A stretch of 64,000 nt of DNA from Phycisphaera sp. (lineage in GTDB: Bacteria; Planctomycetota; Phycisphaerae; Phycisphaerales; UBA1924). Positions within the stretch are counted from its first letter, which is position 1. Every line of letters starts with the position of its first letter. Both the position numbers and the translations under genes were made by a program. Below the pieces are notes generated by a model, which was not told where the DNA came from, made no database searches, and saw only the letters and a list, made by a program, of their open reading frames with translations. Shown here in pieces: positions 46,594 to 54,847 of the stretch. The stretch lies in the NCBI GenBank assembly GCA_003712165.1, contig RHLH01000001.1:2019575-2083574 (forward strand). Reading direction: 5' to 3'.

Positions 46594-48149
46594 GAGACCA
46601 ATCCAGACCCACCACGATGACGAACGGAAGTGCCGAGCATCGACGCGAGCCTCGGCGATAAGTGCTCTAGACACGCACGGAGTTCATCGCGTCCCTTCCC
46701 TGGGATGAACCACGCGATCGCGTTGCACAGCATGAATACAGCAACTCCGAGGCACAGCGCCAGAACCGATGCCTGGTAGCTATCCGTGTTCAAGCCAAGG
46801 AACATCACCGGCGCAGAGGCAACTGCGCTCGCAAGCATGGGGCGCAGCGCGGGCATCAGCATATCGCGAGGCCTGATCTGCGATCCCCTGCAGCTCATCC
46901 ACACCGCAAACGGGGCGGCGGCCGCGTGCACGAAGAGCACGGCCACCGATACGCCGACCGCCTCACCTCGGAACGCGCCAACCGCGGCTCCCGTCACGAG
47001 CACAGGGACAAACACAAGTGTCCATACCAACTGATCGTTCGACCGGCTCTCAGCTAGGAAAACCCACTTGCCCGCCTGAATGATCAACCGGAACAGCATC
47101 GCAACGCACAGGATAGAGAAGAACGGCGCTGCCTCGACCCACTGCTCGCCGAGCAGCACACCGATCACCAACTCGCTCCGAATCACACCGAACACGAGCA
47201 TCGGTATCGCGATCGCGTACAACACGAGCACGGCTTGCCTGAACCCCGCGGGGTACGACCCATCCTCGGCGTCCTGCTTCCTGCTGAACGCCGCGATAAC
47301 GACGCCCATCATCGGGAAGTACACCTGCCTGGAAGGAAACTCGGACCACACATACGCCTGCTGATAGAACCCCAGCATCCGATCGCCGACAAGCCCGCCC
47401 AGAATCAATCTGTCAGCGCTAGTACCGAGCGTCCCGATGCACTTCGAGAGCGAAAGCCGTACGCCGTGCCAGATCAGCTCACTCTCTCTTCGGGCTGCCT
47501 TGAAGCTCGAGACCGGGTTACTCGGGAACCACCTCGTACTGAACACGCAGACCACAAGGCGAGCCCCAGACTGCGCAAGCTGCTGCGCTGCCAGTGCCCA
47601 GACCCCGTATCCCATCACGGCGACCACAACCGCCGCAACAGCACCCGCGGCCATCCCAGAGATGTCCTTCGCGGCAACCGTGCCGAAGTACAGCCGCCGC
47701 TTGAGCAGCCCGTCGTGTACAGACGTGAATCCTGTCAGCAGCGAGGCCAGAGCAACGGTCGGCATGAGCAGCGCCAACTCTTCCATGCCGTAAAACCCGC
47801 CCAGGATCGGCCCGAGCAGCGCAATAACCGACGTCACGAGCAGGTTCATGACCTGCCCGCTCCAGAAGAGACCAGACACCTTCTCGCGAGTCAGATTCTC
47901 CGTGTTCACGATCGCGGTTGAAATCCCCACATCCCGCACAGTCGCGATCAACTGGACAACCACCCACGCTATCGCAAAGACACCGAAATCCTCTGGCTCA
48001 AGAATTCGTACAAGCACGAGCGTGGTACCGATGCCCAGCACCATCTGGATCTCGTTGGACACCAATGCCACGACACCCGAGCGGGCGGTTTGACGACCGA
48101 GAGACTCGCTCACGTCCTCAAAGAAGATGTCTGATCTACGCGTGCTCAC
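46590..48149 (-). CDS. polysaccharide flippase (Wzx/MATE-like)
   Basis: 519 residues, about 12-14 hydrophobic helices. SGVVALVSNEIQMVLGIGTTLVLVRIL, LEPEDFGVFAIAWVV and GDRMLGFYQQAY are typical of the oligosaccharide flippase family that moves undecaprenyl-linked repeat units to the periplasmic side. A soluble C-terminal tail follows. It lies between the large fusion gene and the oxidoreductase-GT gene, with 4-bp overlaps to both. No Wzy polymerase is clearly recognisable in the operon. Confidence 0.9.
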   Translation of the reverse strand: MSTRRSDIFFEDVSESLGRQTARSGVVALVSNEIQMVLGIGTTLVLVRILEPEDFGVFAIAWVVVQLIATVRDVGISTAIVNTENLTREKVSGLFWSGQVMNLLVTSVIALLGPILGGFYGMEELALLMPTVALASLLTGFTSVHDGLLKRRLYFGTVAAKDISGMAAGAVAAVVVAVMGYGVWALAAQQLAQSGARLVVCVFSTRWFPSNPVSSFKAARRESELIWHGVRLSLSKCIGTLGTSADRLILGGLVGDRMLGFYQQAYVWSEFPSRQVYFPMMGVVIAAFSRKQDAEDGSYPAGFRQAVLVLYAIAIPMLVFGVIRSELVIGVLLGEQWVEAAPFFSILCVAMLFRLIIQAGKWVFLAESRSNDQLVWTLVFVPVLVTGAAVGAFRGEAVGVSVAVLFVHAAAAPFAVWMSCRGSQIRPRDMLMPALRPMLASAVASAPVMFLGLNTDSYQASVLALCLGVAVFMLCNAIAWFIPGKGRDELRACLEHLSPRLASMLGTSVRHRGGSGLVS

Positions 48150-51100
48150 TCATCACCCACGGGTATGACCCTGTACACATCTATGACCGAGTCACCTATC
48201 GGCGTTGAATCAAGTAGCTCAAGCTCCGCCGTGAAGCCTGGCGGGAGTATCTCCGGAACCGCTAACCCATCGGCTTGAACGCCGCGGACGTGTGTCACCG
48301 AGTCGAGGCTTGGCCTCTCCAACGCCGAGGTGGGCGTCGCGACATGCCGGCCGAAGCCCCGTTTCTCAAACTCGAAGTTCAACAAGCGAAACACCTCTGG
48401 ACTCGACACAACGTGGGTTGCATTCGGGTCGCCCTGAGCAAGATGCTCCACAATCTGCGGGGCATCCTTCGTGCCAAGTCTGTATGGATAGTCGATTGGG
48501 TACCCAGACAACAACACTCCGAGTGAAGCGATCACCATAGCGCAAACCGCCGTCACCCCAGCAAGCACGGGCTTGGGGCTCACGAGCACAGCTCCCATAG
48601 AGATGGGCGTTGCCCAGAGGAAGCAGAGGATCGGCACAAACCAGACAAGGATCCACCAGGGCGGCGGCGCCAAACCGGACACGATGTACACACCAAACGT
48701 GCCGAGCACCAAACCAACCACCAGCGCCCTGGGCCAGCCCGCTCGGCTCAACCACATCCAGATGCCGGATAGAGCGAGCGCGAACAACGCAATCGCAACA
48801 AGCGAGGGCGTGGGCCAGGTCCACTGCGACCATGCCGCGTGCAAATTGAACGACAGTTCTTCGAACCGAAGAAAGCCGCTCTGGTCTTTATACCCCTGAG
48901 CAGCGCGTCCCAGTGTCCGCACCGGGCCACTCCCCGTGCTGAGCGCCCACGCGGGTGCGTATAGAAACGCGACAAGAACCATCGTCGCAAAACCAGTCCG
49001 AATGATGCCGAGCACGTGCTCAAGCAACGGTGTCCCCTTCGCGGGCCCCATGAGCAGCCAGCCCGCGTACAGAAATGCGATCGGATATGCCATCACTGGG
49101 CACGCATAGAAACCAATCGCACCAGTGACAACCGCAGCGACCGCAGCACCAGGCTTTCGATCCCGGAGAGCAGGCAAGAGCCCGAGCAGAACGAGGGTCG
49201 CCACAATCACGATCGGATAGCCTCTCGCGTTGGTTGCGATATCAACGCCGATCACACTCCCCGCATAAATACCTGCACCAACAAGAGCGATCATCGGGCT
49301 CAAGAGCGAACGCCCCGCTGCCAGCATGCAGACCGGTATCAGTATCGAAAACGCAAAGGCGGGAAGACGAGCAGCAATTTCCGAGGGCCCTAAAAGCGAC
49401 ACGCTCAACCACATCAGGATCGAGTGCAGGATATGGTTGTTGGGTGTGTCGTACGTCAACAGAGGCACCAGCGGCGACGCGGACGCATACATCGCAAACG
49501 ACGAGGCTTCATCAAGCCTCATCTGCTGATTAAGATGCAACGCACCCAACACACCTGCGATCAGCGTAAACACACCAACCAAAGCCAGATCCAGCTTCGG
49601 CATGACAAAGAGCTCTCTGAGCCGTTCGAACCCGGACAGGCAGCCAGACTTGAGTGTCCCAGGCCCAACGTGCGCCAGACCCGCAGTCATGCCTAGCAGC
49701 GCCAGCCCGACGATCACAAATCGATGCTGAACAGGCCCGAGCGTCTCAAGGTCGTATCTGGGGTTCGTTGCACTACCCGCGAGCTTTGTCATCGTGTCCA
49801 GTAGTGACTGCGTGCTGACAAAGCCGAGAATCAAAAGAGCGAAACCAATACCACCAAGCGCAATCAGAGTGACGCTGCTCAGCAACAAGAACGGCCCCGA
49901 ACGGTCATCGCTTCTAAGCCAGCTCTTCCACCGAAACCATGTTACCGCGGCCATGTACGTCACAACCGCGTAAAGAAAGTAGCAGAAGTGCAGCAACACA
50001 CCACCAACAAGCGCGACTACTCCTCCGCGCCTGGCACTCAAGATAAAGAGCCTCCGATTGAGCCAAACCCACACCGCTACAGGAAGAACCACAGACACAA
50101 CCGCTGCGAATGCACCCATCGCAGAATGAGTGATCGGCAGCAAAAAGATAGCCAAACATATAAGCCCAACGAGAAGAGCTGCGAACTGTTCCCGGCGAGA
50201 CGAGTTGAGCGAGCCCCGAAGCTCTTCGTGCTCCACAGAGAGCCTACCCCAGGGCAACGCCCGCGCCAAAACATCGGTCCGCCAGAGATCGCCAAGCGAC
50301 CACCGCTTCAGATGCGTCGCGGTTGCTCCCTTGACGACCTTGATGCGGCCCTTCTTGCGAAGCCTGACACCGAGTTCGACATCCTCGATCGAAGGCTTCG
50401 TAAAGGCCTCGTCGAAACCGCCCGTATCCAGAAACGCCTCTCTCTGAACAGCTCCAAGGCCGGACCAGAAGGTGTCCGCATCAGCCCGGGCGTTCTGATG
50501 CACATAGTGGTGCCTGATGTTGGCGTAGATCGATACAGCGCCTGATTCCTCGGGGGTGTTGTCATAGCTCCCGAAAGAAGCGATGACGCCAGACTCCTGC
50601 CGAAGGGGCTCAATCAGTGACGCAAAGGTATCGCGATGCACGCGGACATCCGCATCGACGAAGACGATGATGTCCTGGGTCGCTTCTTGAGCGCCGGCGT
50701 TGCGCGCACGAGCCGGACCGCAGGGATAGTCTGATACACGCACGACTCGCACGCGCTCATCTTTCTCAGCGGCTCGCTCAGGCGCCCCATCGGTAGAACC
50801 ATCATCTGCAAGGATGATCTCAGCAGGTATAGCGCTCGACTCAAGGACGGCTCGCACCGCCGAATCGAGGTTCTCTCCCCCATTGTGCGCCGGCATGACA
50901 ACCGAGATCGGCGCGGATCGCCCCCCGCCAGGGGCATCGCCATCGTCGGACTCAGAGCCGGAACTCTTGTGCTTCTTATCGACCACGAAATCTTCGTGGT
51001 ATGATCGCTCAACATTGATCGACCAGATGTCGTGCGACTCACCGACAATATTGCGAGCCGCGAGCATCGCGGCAAGCATCGAGTGGTCCTGGTTGTTATA

Positions 51101-52462
51101 GCGGTGCATGCCGTTGCGACCAACCGATTGCAGATTCTCAAACGTCAGCAGCCATTCCTTGATTACGTCAAGATTGGCTTTGTAGTCCGCGTCGTAGACG
51201 GGGTATGCCTTGGGCTGGCGGATGACCGTCCCGTCAACGACACTCGAAGCCGGCGCCAGCTCGAGTCTCTCGAGTTCCTGCTTGGCGAGCTCGATCAATT
51301 CCTCGGCGCTCGAGTTCCAGAGTCCATCGCCCTCGTGACAGAAGTACTCCATCCCGATGCTCGCCGTGCTCTGGTTGGGCAGCATCGCCTCGGACCAAGC
51401 TCTGAAGTTCTGGATGCGCCCGACCTTGACGTCTGGGCTGTGGATGTAGATCCAGTTGTCACCGAAGGGATCCGGGTGGTTCAGCACGAGCGTGACAATG
51501 AGGAAGTCACGGTACTTCAACCGATCCGCAGCCTGCAACACCTCACCCGGAGCCGCGGGCGAGATGCACCGAACCAACTCCGTGATGGGCATCGAGTTCA
51601 TCACATGGTCGCACTCGACCAGCGTGCGGCCCGCGTCACGAGTCTCGATCTCAACGCCCGTGACTCTGTTGCCCTCACGGTGGATCGTGCCCGCGCGGGT
51701 CTGAAGCCTGACCTCGCCCCCCCGGTCTTCAATCAGGTCGGCAGCCGTTTCCCACATCTGACCAGGACCCAGCCTCGGGTATTTGAACGTCTTGATGAGC
51801 GACGCCGTATCGCCCTTGCCGGTTAGCGCGTCTATGACCGCTTTCGTGAGCGAGAGATCCTTGATGCGCTGCGCCGCCCAATCCGCACGGATCTCGGTTG
51901 GCGGGATTCCCCACACCTTCTCTGTGTACGTGCGAAAGAAGTGCCAGTAGAGCCGCCCGCCGAAACGGTTCGAGACCCACTGCTCGAAGTTCTCTTCTTC
52001 CTTCGAAGGGAAGACCTTCCACTTCGCAAAGCTCAACGCCACTCGCACTGATTCGTAGAGGCCCAGGTTGCCAAGCGCGTTCCCGATCGACAGCGGGTAG
52101 TCGTAGAACCGGCCGCGGTAGTAGATCCGGCTCGATCTCGGGACGTCGATCATCTCGTCGCCCATGATCTCCTGCCAGAGCTCCTCGACCGGCTTGACCT
52201 TCGTAAAGAACCGATGCCCCCCGATGTCGAACCGGTACCCTTTGTACTCCTCGGTTCTGGCGATTCCACCTACGCGCTGACCCGTCTCTAGTACAAGCGG
52301 TTTCATGTCCGGCGCGTGCTTGAGAAGTTCGTACGCACCCGACAACCCCGCGGGGCCGCCGCCGATAACAAGCACAGGCCAACGCTCGCTTGATGCGCTC
52401 GCAGCGTCCTCATCCCGCAGCGAATCCTGCGACTCTCGATCTGGTGGAAGAGCCTCTGCCAT
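48146..52462 (-). CDS. triple fusion: FAD-dependent amine oxidase/UDP-galactopyranose-mutase-like, GT2 and GT39-like membrane glycosyltransferase
   Basis: 1438 residues. Residues about 28-480 are an FAD flavoprotein (VLVIGGGPAGLSGAYELL, ETGQRVGGIARTEEYKGYRFDIGGHRFFT, MNSMPITELV, SVGRNGMHRYNNQDHSM). Residues about 515-740 are a GT2 (ISVVMPAHNGG, IILADDGSTDG, FVDADVRVHRDTF, SIEDVELGVRL). From about 755 to 1430 come many membrane helices. They include a segment at about 970 (LHLNQQMRLDEASSFAMYA) with the acidic pair typical of GT39/ArnT-type polyprenyl-phosphate-sugar transferases. A soluble end follows. Each part exists alone in other bacteria; I know of no described protein joining all three. 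It starts downstream of the ATP-grasp gene and overlaps the flippase by 4 bp. No frameshift is needed to join the domains. Confidence 0.85.
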   Translation of the reverse strand: MAEALPPDRESQDSLRDEDAASASSERWPVLVIGGGPAGLSGAYELLKHAPDMKPLVLETGQRVGGIARTEEYKGYRFDIGGHRFFTKVKPVEELWQEIMGDEMIDVPRSSRIYYRGRFYDYPLSIGNALGNLGLYESVRVALSFAKWKVFPSKEEENFEQWVSNRFGGRLYWHFFRTYTEKVWGIPPTEIRADWAAQRIKDLSLTKAVIDALTGKGDTASLIKTFKYPRLGPGQMWETAADLIEDRGGEVRLQTRAGTIHREGNRVTGVEIETRDAGRTLVECDHVMNSMPITELVRCISPAAPGEVLQAADRLKYRDFLIVTLVLNHPDPFGDNWIYIHSPDVKVGRIQNFRAWSEAMLPNQSTASIGMEYFCHEGDGLWNSSAEELIELAKQELERLELAPASSVVDGTVIRQPKAYPVYDADYKANLDVIKEWLLTFENLQSVGRNGMHRYNNQDHSMLAAMLAARNIVGESHDIWSINVERSYHEDFVVDKKHKSSGSESDDGDAPGGGRSAPISVVMPAHNGGENLDSAVRAVLESSAIPAEIILADDGSTDGAPERAAEKDERVRVVRVSDYPCGPARARNAGAQEATQDIIVFVDADVRVHRDTFASLIEPLRQESGVIASFGSYDNTPEESGAVSIYANIRHHYVHQNARADADTFWSGLGAVQREAFLDTGGFDEAFTKPSIEDVELGVRLRKKGRIKVVKGATATHLKRWSLGDLWRTDVLARALPWGRLSVEHEELRGSLNSSRREQFAALLVGLICLAIFLLPITHSAMGAFAAVVSVVLPVAVWVWLNRRLFILSARRGGVVALVGGVLLHFCYFLYAVVTYMAAVTWFRWKSWLRSDDRSGPFLLLSSVTLIALGGIGFALLILGFVSTQSLLDTMTKLAGSATNPRYDLETLGPVQHRFVIVGLALLGMTAGLAHVGPGTLKSGCLSGFERLRELFVMPKLDLALVGVFTLIAGVLGALHLNQQMRLDEASSFAMYASASPLVPLLTYDTPNNHILHSILMWLSVSLLGPSEIAARLPAFAFSILIPVCMLAAGRSLLSPMIALVGAGIYAGSVIGVDIATNARGYPIVIVATLVLLGLLPALRDRKPGAAVAAVVTGAIGFYACPVMAYPIAFLYAGWLLMGPAKGTPLLEHVLGIIRTGFATMVLVAFLYAPAWALSTGSGPVRTLGRAAQGYKDQSGFLRFEELSFNLHAAWSQWTWPTPSLVAIALFALALSGIWMWLSRAGWPRALVVGLVLGTFGVYIVSGLAPPPWWILVWFVPILCFLWATPISMGAVLVSPKPVLAGVTAVCAMVIASLGVLLSGYPIDYPYRLGTKDAPQIVEHLAQGDPNATHVVSSPEVFRLLNFEFEKRGFGRHVATPTSALERPSLDSVTHVRGVQADGLAVPEILPPGFTAELELLDSTPIGDSVIDVYRVIPVGDE

Positions 52463-52544
52463 GGGTGGATCAGTTTAGCTACTTCTCACCGCAAAACTCC
52501 CTGCTCAGCCTCGGTATAGCCGCCAGGAGCACCTTTCTTGCACT

Positions 52545-53429
52545 TTACCGCCCGATATCTACGAGACCTGTCGCGAGTTCCGCGCACTGCTGGACATAAG
52601 CCTCGCTATAGGCGTCACCGGACACGGTTGGCGTTCTGTTGATATCGAGCAGCACAGGCCTCCCGCGGTGGAGGATGTAGTCGATTTTGCCGTAGTCGAT
52701 CCCAAACTCCTTCTGCACGGCAAGGATCTCTGCCGGGGGATTCTCGAATGAACCCAGCCTGCTTGACACGTTCTTGATGAACGGATCGGTTGAGAGCAGG
52801 GTCCGACCCAACCCCCGATCTCCAAAGACAATCCAGAGGTACAAGACATACTCACCCTCGTCGTTCTGATCGGGTCGGAAAAACTTCTCAACGACCAGAT
52901 GAGGGTTCTTCCATGCCGCCTTGGGGACCTCGGATTTATGCGGAAAGATCGGGTAGTCCGTCAGCGTCTTCGTCCACCCGAGCGATCTCGGCTGGATGAG
53001 CGGGTGCCACGCCGCTCGCTTGCGTAGCCGATCCAACAGTGACGGGCCTCTTCGACCCGAAAACTCGAGATCCATGAAACCGCCGCTGTTGTTGTTCGTC
53101 TTGACGATGACCGGCCCATCCCACGGATCATCCGGGCCGAGCAGATTCTCGCTGATCGAAGTCTTTCTGATGTCGCGGATCCCACCATTGATAACTCTCG
53201 GATGCGCTGAAATTACATCCCAGTAATCGTCATGGATGTACGAGCAATCGATGTGCGGCACCAGCACATTCGCATCAAGACAAGACTCGGGACCACGCAC
53301 GATCCGGACATCGATCCCGGATCGCCGCCAATTCTCGGCGATAGGCCAAATCCGATACTTGCGGCTTTCCGCCTCCATATCACGCTCGTGAAACATGATC
53401 GCTACAGATCGGACTTGCTCTTGGTTCAT
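52545..53429 (-). CDS. ATP-grasp-like protein heading the polysaccharide operon
   Basis: 294 residues from the ATG at 53429 (an upstream start at 53471 is possible). VIVKTNNNSGGFMDLEF, a VVEKFFRP strand, and the acidic end DYGKIDYILHRGRPVLLDINRTP (D and N ligands) are ATP-grasp-like. They resemble proteins that attach amino acids or carboxylates to surface glycans. It reads in the same direction as the following fusion gene, with an 82-bp gap. Substrate unknown. Confidence 0.65.
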   Translation of the reverse strand: MNQEQVRSVAIMFHERDMEAESRKYRIWPIAENWRRSGIDVRIVRGPESCLDANVLVPHIDCSYIHDDYWDVISAHPRVINGGIRDIRKTSISENLLGPDDPWDGPVIVKTNNNSGGFMDLEFSGRRGPSLLDRLRKRAAWHPLIQPRSLGWTKTLTDYPIFPHKSEVPKAAWKNPHLVVEKFFRPDQNDEGEYVLYLWIVFGDRGLGRTLLSTDPFIKNVSSRLGSFENPPAEILAVQKEFGIDYGKIDYILHRGRPVLLDINRTPTVSGDAYSEAYVQQCAELATGLVDIGR

Positions 53430-53605
53430 CACTCGTCGCTCTAGATTCCCGCTGCTCAGCGCCCAACCCAAGAATCATACAGGAAGAAACTGGAAACGAT
53501 TCCCATGTTTCACAGTGAGGCATGCATCAAGAGGGGTGGGCCCTTGAACATCTTTAACACACCAAAGCATGTTCAACTTGAGTGCAGAACACGCTAAGAT
53601 CCGGC

Positions 53606-53749
53606 ATGGCCACCTTCGAGCCCATCGCGTCGTTCGCCGACCTCCGACACGAATTCGGTGAGCACGGCGGCGTAAACATGTCCGATCTCAAGGTGGTCGG
53701 GCGCGCAGACCTCGGCCCGTTAACCGAGAGTGAGGAGAGCCACGCATGA
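53606..53749 (+). pseudogene. 47-residue leftover of the N-terminus of a Cys/Met-metabolism PLP enzyme
   Basis: The frame begins MATFEPIASFADLRHEFGEH and continues GGVNMS. From memory, RHEFGEHGGVN-S is the N-terminal signature of a group of trans-sulfuration/methionine-gamma-lyase-like enzymes about 400-450 residues long. After NMS the sequence leaves the family (DLKVVGRADLGPLTESEESHA) and stops, so the PLP-binding body has been deleted. The stop overlaps the ATG of the next gene (ATGA), so it may now act as a leader coupling translation of that gene. Confidence 0.5.
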
Positions 53750-54099
53750 GCGGGTTGAACGAATTCCGTGAGAATCGCGAGCGCATGAACAAGCGGATCC
53801 TGGACCAGAAAAGCCTGGTAACCAACCGCTTCTTCTCACTGGACACCAAGACCTACGAGCCTGGTGCTCTCGATTCCAAGGTCAAAGAGCTTGCCGGGCT
53901 AGCGGCTTCGATGGTCCTGCGTTGCGACGACTGCATCGCCTACCACACCATCCGCTGCAAGGAACTCGGGTGCACCAACGCCGAGATCTGGGAGGTCTAC
54001 GAGGTCAGCCTTATCGTGGGCGGCTCGATCGTCATCCCGCACATGCGCCGAGCCGTATCTTTGCTCGACGAACTCGATGCCCAAACGGCGAGAGAATAA
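53746..54099 (+). CDS. carboxymuconolactone decarboxylase/AhpD-like protein
   Basis: 117 residues. The AhpD-type redox centre CDDCIAYH (about residues 61-68; C-x-x-C followed by His three residues on) and the SKVKELAGLAASMVLRC lead-in are family hallmarks. Such proteins act as alkylhydroperoxidases or thiol-disulfide partners. The C-terminus ends with a MRRAVSLLDEL helix. Translation may be coupled to the 47-residue frame upstream. Confidence 0.88.
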   Translation: MSGLNEFRENRERMNKRILDQKSLVTNRFFSLDTKTYEPGALDSKVKELAGLAASMVLRCDDCIAYHTIRCKELGCTNAEIWEVYEVSLIVGGSIVIPHMRRAVSLLDELDAQTARE

Positions 54100-54182
54100 T
54101 TTATATATTTTCAAAAATTCTATTTTTAAGGCGCTCTTTGCGTCAGAAGATGCGGATCGAGAAACAGCTCTTCCCTTCAACT

Positions 54183-54188
54183 ATAATA
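54183..54188 (+). promoter_or_regulatory. possible -10 box near the NTF2-like lipoprotein start
   Basis: A perfect TATAAT in an AT-rich stretch (54100-54190), with no good -35. It is only 8 bases before the ATG at 54196, so either the mRNA is nearly leaderless or translation starts at ATG 54214. Confidence 0.3.
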
Positions 54189-54195
54189 CGGCACG

Positions 54196-54678
54196 ATGCT
54201 GAGAACGCCGATAATGGAAGTTTCAACCTGGTGCCACGCATTGCCCGTGACTATTGCAGCGATTGGGCTATTGGCGGGCTGCGCCACCACCCCACCGCCG
54301 TCGCCGGCGAGCGATGCACTGCAGACCGAAGTCCGCATGCTCTGTCGTGGCATGGAAGTAGCACTGCGGGACGGTGACTTACAGCGCGTCGCATCATTTT
54401 ATACTGATGAAGGCATACTCCTCTCGCCCGGCGGCAAACGCCAAGGTGGATCTCGGGAGCTACTTGAGCAATACTGGGCTCGATTTGACACCGCTGTGGA
54501 TTGGTCGCTAACAACGCACTCTATCGAGGGCGTAGAAGGCCTGTTGATACAACGCGGCCGCTCCGACATCTCGTTTGATAACGACGGTATGCGTCGAGTA
54601 GGTACGGTCGAGTTTGTGCTTATTTGGCAACGACAGCCGGACGGTTCCTTAAAGATCGCGGCCGACGGCTACTGGTGA
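54196..54678 (+). CDS. lipoprotein with NTF2/SnoaL-like domain (DUF4440 type)
   Basis: 160 residues. The signal peptide ends in lipobox LLAGC (Cys about residue 32). The mature part (about 45-158) has the NTF2-like layout MEVALRDGDLQRVASFYTDEGILLSPGGKR ... RVGTVEFVLIWQRQPDGSLKIAADGYW, a cone-shaped beta-sheet fold used for small-ligand binding or catalysis. Role unknown. A shorter start at 54214 is possible. A decayed transposase piece lies directly downstream. Confidence 0.8.
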   Translation: MLRTPIMEVSTWCHALPVTIAAIGLLAGCATTPPPSPASDALQTEVRMLCRGMEVALRDGDLQRVASFYTDEGILLSPGGKRQGGSRELLEQYWARFDTAVDWSLTTHSIEGVEGLLIQRGRSDISFDNDGMRRVGTVEFVLIWQRQPDGSLKIAADGYW

Positions 54679-54728
54679 CCCGGTAGTATCCAAATACTCG
54701 GCCGACACAATATCGAGCCATGCCATGC

Positions 54729-54845
54729 ATGCCAGATCCGGTGCTCTTCACGCTCGCGTGTACCAAGAGCAGGACATAGCTTGCGCGACAGATCCGGTTC
54801 CTCAAGGAGGAGAATAGGACATCCCACTGGCGTGCATCACGGGCT
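54729..54845 (+). pseudogene. transposase N-terminal remnant (copy 1)
   Basis: Conceptual reading LFTLACTKSRT, stop, LARQIRFLKEENR matches the N-terminal helix region of the remnant at 57285 (LFALACTTGKKQLARQIRFL). It breaks off at an internal stop (TAG at 54777-54779) and then loses homology. It is a fragment of the same insertion element family. Confidence 0.55.
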
Positions 54846-54847
54846 GC

